Part shown: positions 22,341 to 33,034 of the stretch, in pieces
How the letters are laid out: every line of letters begins with the position of its first letter
How positions within the stretch are numbered: the stretch's first letter is position 1
Source: Silene latifolia
Lineage: Eukaryota > Streptophyta > Magnoliopsida > Caryophyllales > Caryophyllaceae
Direction: 5' to 3'
Length of the DNA: 64,000 bases
Assembly: GCF_048544455.1 (NCBI RefSeq)
Contig: NC_133526.1
Coordinates: forward strand, 12,168,001-12,232,000
Made by a program: the position numbers and the translations under genes
Notes under the pieces: generated by a model
Told to the model about the DNA's origin: nothing
What the model saw: the letters and a program-made list of their open reading frames with translations, nothing else
The model's database searches: none

Positions 22341-23200
22341 TAGCTATTCGGGGCCAACTATTAAGCCTTTTCTCCTGCCATCCTTTTGGCGCTTCAAAGA
22401 ACCAAACAAAACCTTTTGCTTTACTTTTCCTTGTATTTTTGTAAGACCCTGGTAGGTAGAGTCTTGGCTTATCCCAAAGGGGACGGCGTCGTCTGTTTTT
22501 CTCCTTCTTGTAACTCGTTATCTTTTTCTTAATGAGAATTTTGCTTGCTTTGCCTCTGGCTGGGCCGTGGCATTTGGTTTATCCCTTCACTTGTCTTCGG
22601 GCGTTAATTAATTGAGCGCTTTTCGTTTTTACCTTTGGCTTCAGCCGAGGCAGTTAGAATGCGTATCTCAACTGTGTTTAACGTCTTTAAGCTCGGTCTT
22701 AATTTGCCGAGGGTAGTTGCGTTAATTAATTGAGCGCTTTTTCGTTTTTACCTTCGGCCTGGCCGAGGCAGTTAGAATGCGTATCTCAACTGTGTTTAAC
22801 GTCTTTAAGCTCGGTCTTAATTTGCCGAGGGTAGTTGCGTTAATTAATTGAGCGCTTTTTCGTTTTACCTTCGGCTTGGCGAGGCGGTTAAATCGTATCT
22901 CAACCGTGTTTAACGTCTTTAAGCTCGGTCTTAATTTGCCGAGGCGATCGCGTTTTCACTCGTCTCTTCCCGGCTAGTTCTGGGGCAACGGAGTTTACGT
23001 TTTGACCGCCGTTGAACATATGTTAGCATATCGGCTCGTCCCCGTCACTCCGTTAAAGGCCGGGATGATCGAGGTTTTAGCTCTGTCTGCTTTGTGTACA
23101 TATGTTAGGATGCCTTCTGATTGGGGTGGATTAACACTTTGATGAAAAACTTGGATGACTCCTCATTAGATATGAATATGCATTGGGGTGCCAACAATTG
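22341..23200. repeat. 3' noncoding region of element 2 with ~118-bp tandem repeats
   Basis: Three tandem copies of a ~118-bp unit begin at 22601, 22719 and 22837. Each contains GCGTTAATTAATTGAGCGC, GTATCTCAACTGTGTTTAACG and a TTGCCGAGG end (long runs not shown in full). Single diverged modules of the same kind occur in element 1 at 1824-2600. Tandem arrays in this position are known for Retand and other Tat-lineage elements. Confidence 0.75.
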
Positions 23201-24240
23201 TTTTGGGCAACTCCGCTGTTATACAAAGTATTTTCTGAGATTGTCGGTGTTCCAATGGCTCATCAAGGGTACATCTCCCATGTCCGTCACCGGTATGTAC
23301 CGCCTCATTTCTTCAACTACCTTGTAGGGACCCTCCCGGTTGGCGTCAACTTGCCATGGATGTTTCCTTTGTTGGTGGCAGCCGACTTCCTTAGGACCAG
23401 ATCTCCTACTTTTAAGTCCCTTTTGTGGACTCTTCGGTTGTAGGCCCTTTTCATTCGGCTCGATATCTTTGCTAAGTTGAGGCGTGCCGTATCTCGGCTT
23501 TCTTCGACCAGTCCAGGGAGGTTCTTAGGCCTTCCTCGTTTTAAATGCAGGTTAAAAGTGGCCGTTCGAATGTTGGCACCGTTGCTTCAATCGGGGATCG
23601 CTTCGACCCATGGACTAGGTGAAAAGGACCGTACCCGTTGCTTCTTTCTCCGTGGTCCGGAGGGACCATAGAACGCCGGGTAGCTCATCGCCCATCTTCC
23701 TTGAGGTCTTCAACTGTCTTCTTCAAGCCGTGAGGATCGTTTTATTAGTCAGCCTCACTTTGTCCGTTTGCTCTGGGGGTGGCTGACGGAGGAGTATGCA
23801 AATTTGATGCCGAGTTCTTCCAACCAGCTCATTATTGTGTCACTCCAAAATTCTCGGCCATGGTCGAACACCATGACTTGGGGTAACCCAAAACGAGTTA
23901 TGACATTTTCCCGATCACCTTTCTTACGGCCGCGATTTTCGCGTAGCACCGCCACTGCCTCAACCCATTTGGTGAAGTAGTCGACGGCGACGATTAGGAA
24001 CTTTCTTCCTCCGGATGCCGTTGGAAATGGCCCTAGTAGATCCATTCCCCACTGCAAAGGGAAGGGGATTAAGCACTGTTGCGAGTCTCGGGAAGGTGCG
24101 TGTATCACCGGAGCGTGCATCCGACGGTTGTTGCATTTTCTCGGTTTTGTTTGGAATCCTCAAGCATGGTGGGCCAGAAGTAGCCGGCTCGGAGAGCTTT
24201 GTGGGCTAGTGTTCTTGCCCCATGTGATGACCACGATGCC
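23200..24240 (-). pseudogene. Integrase region, gypsy element 2 (fossil)
   Basis: The reading shows GMDLLGPFPTASGG, VDYFTKWVEAVA and VITRFGLPQVMVFDHGREF, the core of a Ty3-type integrase, and a C-terminal tail with VPLMSHWNT-like text near 23250. It corresponds closely to 740-1823 of element 1. It is broken. Confidence 0.8.
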
Positions 24241-24689
24241 TTCGTGTATTTCTCACAAGATTAGCTCGCATCGGCCGGACCGACACATCTTAGGAGTGGC
24301 CTTGTCGCGGACCTCCTATATAACTCTCCTTCAAACACCAAGTACCTTGCTGCGATCCTCTTTATCTTTTGTGAGAGGTTGCGGTCCTCTGGTAATTCAT
24401 TTGACAGTTTATACCCCTTTATCGGAGTCATCCATGTTGTCTCGGTTTCCACGTCGCACACCATGCCGATGGTTTCGTCAATGCTTTTAGCGTTCTCGAT
24501 GTCCACCAAGAGACGGTTGGTGATATTCTTTATGGTTGAACGGCCAGCTTTGAGAGAGCGTCGGCCGGTTGTTCTCGAGACACTGGTATGTGTCGCATTT
24601 TGAATGACTTCAATTTTGAGGTCTCGGCTTTTACCTTTTCCGGGTATCTTACCATCCCATCGTCCCGAGCTTCGACTCTCCTTCGTATT

Positions 24690-26180
24690 GGTTAGTCACC
24701 AAGAGAGAGTCTCGTTTTCAAAATGATGTGTTATGCCCCGGCTCTCGGCTAACTCAACTCCGGTTATCACCGCCTCATATTCGGATTCGTTGTTTGAGGT
24801 CGAGAAGGTAAATTTCAAAGCGTACTCGAACTCGTCCCCGTTTGGGCCGATGATAAGGATGCCGGCTCCTGAGCCGTTCGTTGTGGAGGATCCATCGGTA
24901 TATACCTCCCACATGCCGGACACGATTCTTCCCGATACGTGCACTCGGCCAAGAAGTCTGCCAGCCTTTGCCCTTTTATCGAAGGCCTTGGTTTGTATTG
25001 AATGCCGAAGCCGATAGCTCCACCGCCCATTTGATAAGTCTCGCCCGATTGTTCGAATTTTTCCAGTGTTTTCTCCAACGGCTGGTCGGTTAAGACCGTC
25101 ATGGGATGTGCGTCGAAGTAGGGTTTCAACTTCCTTGCGGCAACAACCACGGCAAAGGCTGCTTTTTCAATCGGCGGGTAGTTTCTCTCGGCGAACAACA
25201 TGTATGGTGATAAAGTATATTGGGTCTTTGCTTGCTTGTTTTCTTCTCTCGATTACGACAGCACTTGGCCGTGGCCGAGGTTATTGCTAAATATAGATAT
25301 AGCGTTTCCCCCGCGTCGGTGCAGGACGGGGGTCGGGAGAGTTTGCGAGATGGGCCTTGATTGTTTGAAAGCCGTGCTCTGTTCCTCCCCCAGCAGAAGT
25401 CTTTATTCCCTTTTAGCACTTTGAAGAATGGGGTGCTCTTGTCGGCCGACCGAGAGATAAAACGGGCAAGGGCCGCCATCCTCCCGGTCAGTATCATAAC
25501 CTCTTTGCGATTCCTTGGCTCCGGCAGGTCTAGAATTGCTTGGACTTTCTCTGGATTGGCATCAATTCCCCGGCGCTAACAAGCACGCCGAGGAATTTGC
25601 TTAGCCCGGACACCGAAGTTGCACTTTGTAGGGTTAAGCTTCATCTTGTATTTCCTTAGTGAACAAAATGTCTCGTGTAAATCGGCTAGGTGCTCGCCGT
25701 CGGACTTGCTTTTGACAATAGCATCGTCGACGTAAGCCTCAATGTTTCGCCCTTTTTGATTTTGGAACACTTTGTCCACCAGTCTTGTGTAAGTCGCGCC
25801 GGCGTTTTTCAAACCAAACGGCATCATCTTGTACATGTAGGTGCCGTGTATGGTGATGAATGCGCATTTAGGCATGTCTTCCTCTGCCATGAATACCGAT
25901 GGTATCCTGAAAAGGCGTCGAGAGCTCGGCATTGTGTAGCCTGCCGTTGCGTCTATTAAACTATCTATCCGAGGCAAGGGGTAGCAATCTTTCGGGCATG
26001 CTTTATTAAGTTGCGTAAAATCAACACACATCCTCCACCCCCCCGATGACTTTTTAACCATTACAACATTAGCTAGCCATTCGGGGTATGTACAAGGGAT
26101 GATAAAGCCTGCATCTAACAACTTATCAACCTCGGCCTTGATGGCATCTTCCTTCTCGGCCGAGGAGTTTCTCATCCTCT
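24690..26180 (-). pseudogene. Reverse transcriptase and RNase H region, gypsy element 2 (fossil)
   Basis: RT landmarks: GWRMCVDFTQLNKACPKD, YPLPRIDSLID, KMPFGLKNAGATY-like text and AYVDDAIVKS (the YVDD active site). Downstream are two RNase H blocks: the usual Ty3 one (YPPIEKAAFAVVVAARKLKPYF) and the Tat-specific one (WEVYTDGSSTTNGSGAGI). Two consecutive RNase H domains are a mark of the Tat lineage. It is broken in several places. Confidence 0.85.
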
Positions 26181-26599
26181 CGCTTCACAGGGCGAGCGCT
26201 GGGAGTACGTTCACTTGTGAACGATGACTTCTCGGCTTACACTGGCATCTCGGCGGTGAGTACGCAAAGACGTCTTTGTTCCTTCTCAGCAGGTCTAGGA
26301 GATCGGCCCTGAATTTTGGTTCCAGGCCGACACCGACAGTCACGGTGCGTCCTGGATCAATCTCTATCTGTTCGGTCTCAACCCCTTCGACCATGGCGAC
26401 GTGGTTGGTGCTCATCGGTTCGTCCTCCTGTCTTAAGGATGGGTTCTTCCCTTTTTCCTCTTTCTTTGCCACTTTGAAGGATTGCATGTTGCATCCTCTG
26501 GCCGATATTTGGACGTTGACCACCTCGTCTTTTTCGTTCTTTGAGACGAGTTTATGAACCTCCCCGCGGTCCGAGATATACATCAGTGTCGGGGCCGGA

Positions 26600-28753
26600 T
26601 GGACATTACTGAAGATCGACCTCACTCAGGGTGACACGGCCGATGAGAACGTTGTATGCGGATGAGCCGTCGATGACCACGAACTCGGACATCACATTCT
26701 TGGCCGCGTCGGACTGGCGAACATCACTGCAACTTGATAGACCCCAGGGGGACCAAGCCTGCCCCGGAGAAGCTGTACAATGGGTTGGTGCATGGGCTAA
26801 GGTCCGCAATTTTCAGGCCGAGCCCCAGAAAGCACTCCCTGAACATGATGTTCGTGTAAGCACCCGTGTCAATCAGGCATCTCATGACCAGGTGGTTAGC
26901 TATGTCTAAGTGGACTACGAGTGGGTCGCTATGTGGGGCGATGATTCCTTCGTAGTCCTCCTTCCCAATAGTTATGTTCGGGATGTTGGAAGCGCGGGCC
27001 GCTGTAGTGGGCACGAAGTTGACGGCCTGATACAGTCCGTTCAGGTGCCGTTTGTGTCCGCGAGCGGATCCGCCGTTCTCGTTTCCCCCGATGACAACAT
27101 GAATTGTCCCTATCCGTTCAAAGACGGACTTTTTATCTGAGCCGCCGGTGTTAGTCTTTTGACCTCCGGCAACATATTTGCCGAGGCTCCCCTTCCGGAT
27201 CAGCTCTTCAATGGCATTCTTCAAATGCCGGCAGTCGTTGGTTAAGTGACCGGTGTGGCCGTGGTACTCGCAGTACAGGCTCGTGTCACCGTCCCCCCTA
27301 GGTTTGGGGGGCCTTTCCCACTTCTGCCCCTCGTTTCTGCTCAGGGAGAAGACCTCTGCAGCCGATACGACCAGGGGGGTGTGATCTTTGTACTTCTTAT
27401 GGTAGTACGGACCTGAACTCCCCCCGGCGTCCGCTGGGTTCTGCTTCCTGGCGGGCCTGTCGGTCCGCGACCTATTATTGTCACGGCGCCCTTCATCCGG
27501 CTTATCCTCCCGGTGACTCTTTCTTTCTGAGTGCCCGGCCTCGCCGTGGCCTATCCATATTTTGTGATAGTCTTCGACCTTAATGGCTTGGTCGGCCAAT
27601 TTCCTGGTGGACTCAAGGCTCGGGCCACCGCACTTGATGAGCTCGTTTTTCAAGTCCCCTGGGGGAGGCCCTTCATCGCACGAAGGCCGCTAGTTCGCTG
27701 TTCGGCTCCCTAATCTGGCCGAACCACGGCATCGAACCTCTTCACATAGCTTCGGGAGTGACTCGCCTCCCTCCCGCTGATGGTCGGGAGATCCGATGTC
27801 TCGACGCTCTCCTTTTATTGGTAGATCTTGGGCCAAAAACGCGTCTCTTAGGTCGGAATAGGAGTATACCGACCCATCGGGCGATCCCTTGTACCGGCTT
27901 TGCGCCATTCCAACCAAGGTCGTTGGGAAAACTCGGCACCGGACCTCGTCAAAGTTGCTCCCATACCGACATGTGAGATTCGAAAGCCTCGGCATGATCG
28001 GTTGGGTCGCCCTCTCCTTTGTATGATATAGACGGTAGCTTTAGCTTTGGCGGCACCTGGGTCTCTAGGACGTAGGCACTGAGGGGCTGTCTGACCACGT
28101 GTCTAATGACACGCGGCGATCGGCTCCTCGCATCCCTAGTCCGGCCCCTCTCCCCGTGGCGGGAAGGGCTTCTTCTCCGACTCTGGTGAGTCGGACTCCT
28201 TCTCCGACTCTGGTGAGTCGGACTCCTTCTCCGACTCTGGTGAGTCGGACTCCTTCTCCGACTCTGGTGAGTCGGACTCCTTCTCCGACTCTGGTGAGTC
28301 GGACTCCTTTCGCTCGTCTGGGGCATGCCTCGTGGGCGTCGCGGCGACATCGTCCTTCCGCGAGTGCGGGAAGGGCTTAGTTCTACCACTGACACTCTGG
28401 GCTCCCCCGGCGTCTTGGTAGGCTCAGCCTCTCTTAGTGCTTCGTTCAGGTTTCTCGGAGTCACCTTTTGGGCCCTAGCCTCCTGGACGGGTCCCGCCGC
28501 TCTTGTCGGTGTGACAGTGTGAGCCGGCGCGCTGACAATTAGGTCCAGGAGCTGCTTCAGCTTTGCTGCATCAACCACACGCCCCATGACGGTGACCTGG
28601 TCGGCGGGCAGCGGCGTATCTGGCATTATTGGCATCCCGAACTCCGGTTGAATTATCCGGCTGGTGGAGGGCTGCACAACCTCCCGCAATGTGGACGGTA
28701 TCTTCCGGGTGGAGGGGCTCTTCGGTTACGAACACCTCTTGTTCTTTTGACAT
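26600..28753 (-). pseudogene. Gag and protease region, gypsy element 2 (fossil)
   Basis: Gag begins near 28753 (MSKEQEVFVTEE). It includes a basic Arg/Ser repeat region (28179-28313), a retrotransposon-gag domain (ISYKGEGDPTDHAEAFESHM) and a zinc-binding segment CEYHGHTGHLTNDC near 27240. Protease is marked by CLIDTGAYTNIMF (DTGA active site) near 26880. In the family, gag forms the particle and the protease matures it. It is broken and treated as a fossil. Confidence 0.8.
28179..28313 (-). repeat. 27-bp tandem repeat inside gag (SPTHQSRRR x5)
   Basis: Five consecutive near-identical 27-bp units encode the 9-residue repeat SPTHQSRRR on the minus strand. The array keeps reading frame by length. 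The unit CGACTCTGGTGAGTCG is itself palindromic. The basic SR-like repeat could bind nucleic acid. Confidence 0.85.
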
Positions 28754-28826
28754 CCTCTTAGCTTGTTGGGTGGGTTTTTTTTTTTTTTTTTTTTTGTTTG
28801 GGAATGACTAGCTTCTAGTATCTCTT

Positions 28827-28844
28827 CCCCACAGACGGCGCCAA
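28827..28844 (-). promoter_or_regulatory. Primer binding site of gypsy element 2
   Basis: Adjacent to the 5' LTR end, the minus strand reads TTGGCGCCGTCTGTGGGG, a sequence widespread at this position in Ty3/gypsy Tat elements. The primer tRNA cannot be named with confidence from the sequence alone. Confidence 0.65.
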
Positions 28845-28845
28845 T

Positions 28846-29441
28846 TGTTCCGGGTATGAATTCCGAATCAAGTTTGTTTACCACGCTAGCTTTGTCGAAT
28901 AATGCCTCTTCTAGCCTTGATTGCTCTCCTCGGCTTTCTCCTGCAACAACGAGCAAACTGAGGGCTTGGCTTTGTGCCAAGCGTACTCACTCCGACGCTC
29001 AAGTCAGTGAACTTATTGTGATTAAGTAGTATGTTGCTTGATGACGTGTATTGTAGAGAGATGAGAGAGATAATACCAATTTAAGGGGTTCCTAGGTTAG
29101 ATTCTGGATCCCTTCCTCAATGAGGATTGAGGAGTATTTATAGACTTTCACCTTTTGTCACGTAGTGGCCAAGTGGGCCAAGTGGCACGGTGAAAAGATC
29201 GATCTACCCTCGGCCGAGGGACCTATGGCAGGCCGACGAGCCTGGTTGACTCCATGCCGAGGGTTCTTGGATATGAGTACGCGGGTAGGTGCCCCGGCTG
29301 GTAGGTTGCCATGCCGAGACCCAGGCTGGCAGGCCGAAAGGCTGCATCGGCTGGGATGTCTAAGTCATTGGCTTGCTGTGGATATCTTTGACCTCGTTCA
29401 ATATGTTGATTTGGTCAGCGGGCACAGAATATGCCCCATCA
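28846..29441 (-). repeat. 5' LTR of gypsy element 2
   Basis: 596 bp, TG...CA termini, promoter motif TATTTATAG (minus strand TATAAATA) near 29140. It pairs with the 3' LTR at 18439-19029. Confidence 0.9.
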
Positions 29442-29484
29442 ATTATATCACTCTATTTTTAATGTTCATAGTTTATTGTATTAG

Positions 29485-29860
29485 GGCTCTGTTTGGTAAA
29501 CAGCGGATTACTTTCAGCATAAGCAGATTGCAAAAGCATATTATAAATGGCAGATTTTATCAGAAGGTTTGACTAGCATATTATAATTAGCAGAATTAGT
29601 TTGAGTGTTTGGTAATTGGCAGATTACGATTGGTAGATTGTTATTTTTCTTTGTAAAATGGAGAAAAATTTCCTATTTTATAATATGCTAACCAATATGC
29701 TGGGGTAAGCAGCATATTGTAAAACAGCATATTGACCCCAAATATGTTGTTTCAATATGATGTTTACCAAAAACTAAAATTAGCATATTGGTTGGTCAAA
29801 CATGCTAAAACCCTTGAATATGCAAAAAATTGGCCAATATGCCGTTTACCAAACAACGCC
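29485..29860. mobile_element. PIF/Harbinger-type MITE, copy 1 only
   Basis: The ends are GGCTCTGTTTGGTAAACAGC and the inverse of GGCGTTGTTTGGTAAACGGC, with the 3-bp duplication TAG at 29482-29484 and 29861-29863. Copy 2 has the uninterrupted site GTATTAGATCTAC near 56885. It is 376 bp, full of CAGCATATTG/CAATATGC inverted words. Confidence 0.85.
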
Positions 29861-30444
29861 TAGATCTACTCGACAATGTCTATTAGTAAACATATCTATT
29901 ATAAATTAGTGGGTGCATAGAGAAACGTGATATAGTCGTATTGTTAATTTTTCTGTCATATTTTTGACAATAGGATCGATCATTCTCAACGATTACATAT
30001 GGAAGCTCAACACAGCTTTAGATACAACTTATTCATAGTATTAATTGGGGGTTTTAATTGGGGGTAAAAACCCTAGTTTGGTTCTTAGGTTTAGAGGTAG
30101 CGGAATCATTTCGCCAAAATCTCTTTTTTTGTGGTAATAATTGCTACTGAGTTATTCTTATTGGAAGCAGTTGGATTTTGGGTGGCTCAAGAGTTTATTT
30201 CTAATTTGATTGGGGTGTTGTTTTGCATTGATTTGAAGGGACGCTGCATATTCCGGTGTAGTAACATGCCTTAGCTCCTCTTCTCTCCCTATATAAGCAG
30301 TGTAAAATGGCTGTTGGGTATTCCACTACCTCATCCCATTTCATAAATCTTCTAAATTACAAGAAAAAATCACGGTACAAATCCCAGAATCCTTCTTACT
30401 CGAATCCATACAACTTCTTTTTCACTCCTTCACCAAAGTCGAGT

Positions 30445-33033
30445 ATGGAGGGTACTGGTAATCCTAATGCTAGGGGGTGGGCAATGAGGATCATCAGCAT
30501 ATCAATGAGTTCCAGCCTGCCAACCCTTTTCATGCTAACATCTGGAGATACCCAAGGTCAGGGGGGGTCATCAATATTGATCCATCCGAGTTGGGTAAAT
30601 CCAGGGAGTTTTGGAGCAGGTGTGTGTTAGGTTTCCTGGTGGATTATCGGGTCTTTGAACCAGAACTGATCAATGAGGTCATTAGGCGTAAATGGACGAC
30701 TAATGGTGCCATTACAGTATTTCGAATGGGGGAGGTGTATGTGTTTCATTGCGCTGCTGGGGAGGATATGGAGGCTCTACTGCAGAGGACTTCAGCAACT
30801 ATTGATGGGGCAGTCATGGTGTTTTCCAAATGGTTCCCTGACACTATCCCACGCACTGTCAGATTCCCCTATGCGGAGGTGGGAGTACGGGTTTGTGGTC
30901 TCCCATTCGAGTACCTGACTATGGATGTAGCAAACATAGCGGGTAAGCTCCTTAGTCACCATTATCAAGTAGAACCTTTTCATATTGTTCCTGAGAATGA
31001 TTACCTGAAGTTGAGAGTTTACTTAAGGCTGAGTGAGCCTCTAATGCCTGGCTTTTTCTTAGCCATGGAGGGGGGGTATCTTCTGTGGGTCCAGTTTAAG
31101 TACGAGGAAGTTTTCAAATACTGTATAAGGTGCGGTAAGATTGGGCATAAAGGGGTTCAATGTAGAGAGTCACTGATGACAGTAGTGTCAAGTATCAATG
31201 GGATGTTGGATAGATCAATTGCCAAAGGTTTCCCGGTGTATCAGGCCAATAACAATCACACTATTTTTAACCTGGACCTGAGAGCAACACCATCCACTAC
31301 AAAGTTTTTGTCTTCCAGGGTCAAATTGAGTTCTGACACGGGTAGGAATAGAAGGAGGAGAAGGTGGGAATCACCAGAAAGGGGGGTTGAGTTTGATTTA
31401 GGAATTACCCCAGGGGGTAGGGTGCTCCCTGGAATGACTTTTGCTGTTACTGCACAGCCCTTTGCAGGGCCTGTGGTTTTTCAGGGTGGTGTGGGAGAGG
31501 GAGGTCATAGGGAGAGGGGTATGGGGTCAGGAGGGGATGGTTTTGGTAGTCAGGCTAGGGATGCTAACCACAATGGGGCATCTAATAATGGGGTGTTGAC
31601 TGGAGTGGGAAATAATGGGGATGCTGTTATGGTTGAGGCACAGGAAACTTTTGTACAGGGGGATGCAGGTTTGGGAGGGTCTCAGGGCCCTGTTGGAGGA
31701 GGTATTCCAAGTGCTGGGGGTTGGCTTGATGAAGATGCTATGAACGTTGAGATCTTCCACAGTGCAGGGGAGGAGTTGGAGGTGCAGGAGACTCCTAACC
31801 TGCTTCAACAAGGGGTCCTTAATCAAATTCAGGCTGAGGATCCCTATGTCATTTATTCAAATCATGATTGCCTGAGTGGCTTGGTTGACAGAGATCAAAG
31901 GAGGCAGGAGGCCATTCTGTGCAGAATTGAAGGGGATGTGGATTGAGCAAGAATGGAGGAAGAACAAAGGGGGTATAATCAGACCTTTGAACCACCTATG
32001 GGGGGTATTCCTAACTGGTATCACTATCCAGATGGGCATACTACCAGAGAGGTGGGGCAGGGATCAAGGCCCGCAAATGAGAACAGGGGAGGAGTCGAAA
32101 TCAGGGAGGAGAGGAGATCTGGGACTGAGGCAGTGGATGAGGAGGGGGTCAATTTGGTTAACCCTGAGGACGAGAATATGGCTGATGCTGATGATGAAGC
32201 TTCTGCATATACAGGGGGGCCTGTTCAACAAGAAACAGATGAGTTTGAGGATGTCTCTTCACAGGATTCACTAAGTTTCAGGGAGGAGGAGGTCATTATT
32301 ATTTCGTCAGATGATTCTGCTGAGGTTCAGGATGAGGTGCAAGTAGGGAGGGATGGTTTTACTGATAATGAAACAGAGTCAGAGCAACAAGGCTCTAATG
32401 GTGATTTACTGATGATTGGTGATGCTAGGGAGCCACAATAAATGGCTTCTCTTGCATCAGAAGCTATTAATAGGAAGGGCAAGGAGCTTTATGAGGGGAC
32501 ATCTAATCTTGTCCCTCTTGACAAACTGATTTAGGAGGCCTATGAGGATGAGGTGAGCCACAACAAAGAGAAAAAGCTGATTAGAAACAAAGGGCTCAAG
32601 TTATTTGATATTCCTGAAGTTGGGGCCAAAGCAAAGCAAATTGCATCTATCCCAGTGGGCAGTAACTCAGACGGGTTTCTTGGCTTGGCTGATGTGTACC
32701 ACTGCTCTGATATGAGGGATACTCACAGGGAGGAAATATGTGCTGCGAGGAAGCAAAAATGTTGCACGGAGGCAGGTGATTATATCATCCCTGAGGATGC
32801 ACGCAAGTCTCTGGAAAATGCGAAGGCTTATCTTCACAGGCTGGCCAAGAAAGGGCGTTGGGAGAAAGGAGGTGTAGGGGATGAGTTCCCACAGCAGCAA
32901 TGGGGTTTCAAGATCAATGTGGCTGATATCGTTATGGTGGATTCAAGTGATTCTTCGAATCCGTCTGTCAATGGTAGGGCGAATGATTGGGATGGCTTTA
33001 CGGAGGTTGGGCCTTCACAACCTCCTCACTCAC
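30445..33033 (+). pseudogene. LINE ORF1 (DUF4283, zinc knuckle)
   Basis: The probable start is ATG 30445 (MEGTGNPNARG). One base appears missing from the G-run at 30473-30477, after which the main frame runs to 31946. It contains a DUF4283 domain (FWSRCVLGFLVDYR to about residue 150 of that frame) and a CCHC knuckle CIRCGKIGHKGVQC near residue 216, which in L1 elements binds the element RNA. After the stop at 31944-31946, homologous low-complexity acidic sequence continues at 31953-32441 in another frame, then 32442-33038 with an in-frame stop near 32532 (LDKLI*EAYEDE). The protein tail LKLFDIPEVGAKAKQIA is typical for the end of these ORF1 products. The gene is a pseudogene with at least three breaks. 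Confidence 0.8.
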
Positions 33034-33034
33034 C

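Larger units (their letters stand above)
18439..29441 (-). mobile_element. Ty3/gypsy LTR retrotransposon, Tat lineage (Retand-like), end to end
   Basis: LTRs at 18439-19029 and 28846-29441 start TGTTCCGGG and end GGGGCATCA-inverted (TG...CA). A perfect 5-bp target duplication ATTAT lies at 18434-18438 and 29442-29446. The empty site (CAGATATTATATCACTC) is intact in copy 2 near 56845. In element orientation: 5' LTR, PBS, gag, protease, RT, RNase H, integrase, tandem-repeat 3' region, antisense gene, polypurine tract, 3' LTR. All parts are present but the coding regions are broken in roughly half a dozen or more places. The LTRs are near-identical over their first ~300 bp, so the insertion is young and later than the tandem duplication. 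Confidence 0.92.

Noticed and set aside
28179-28313. CRISPR-like repeat appearance
   Set aside because: The five 27-bp units are contiguous with no spacers and encode an in-frame peptide repeat within gag.
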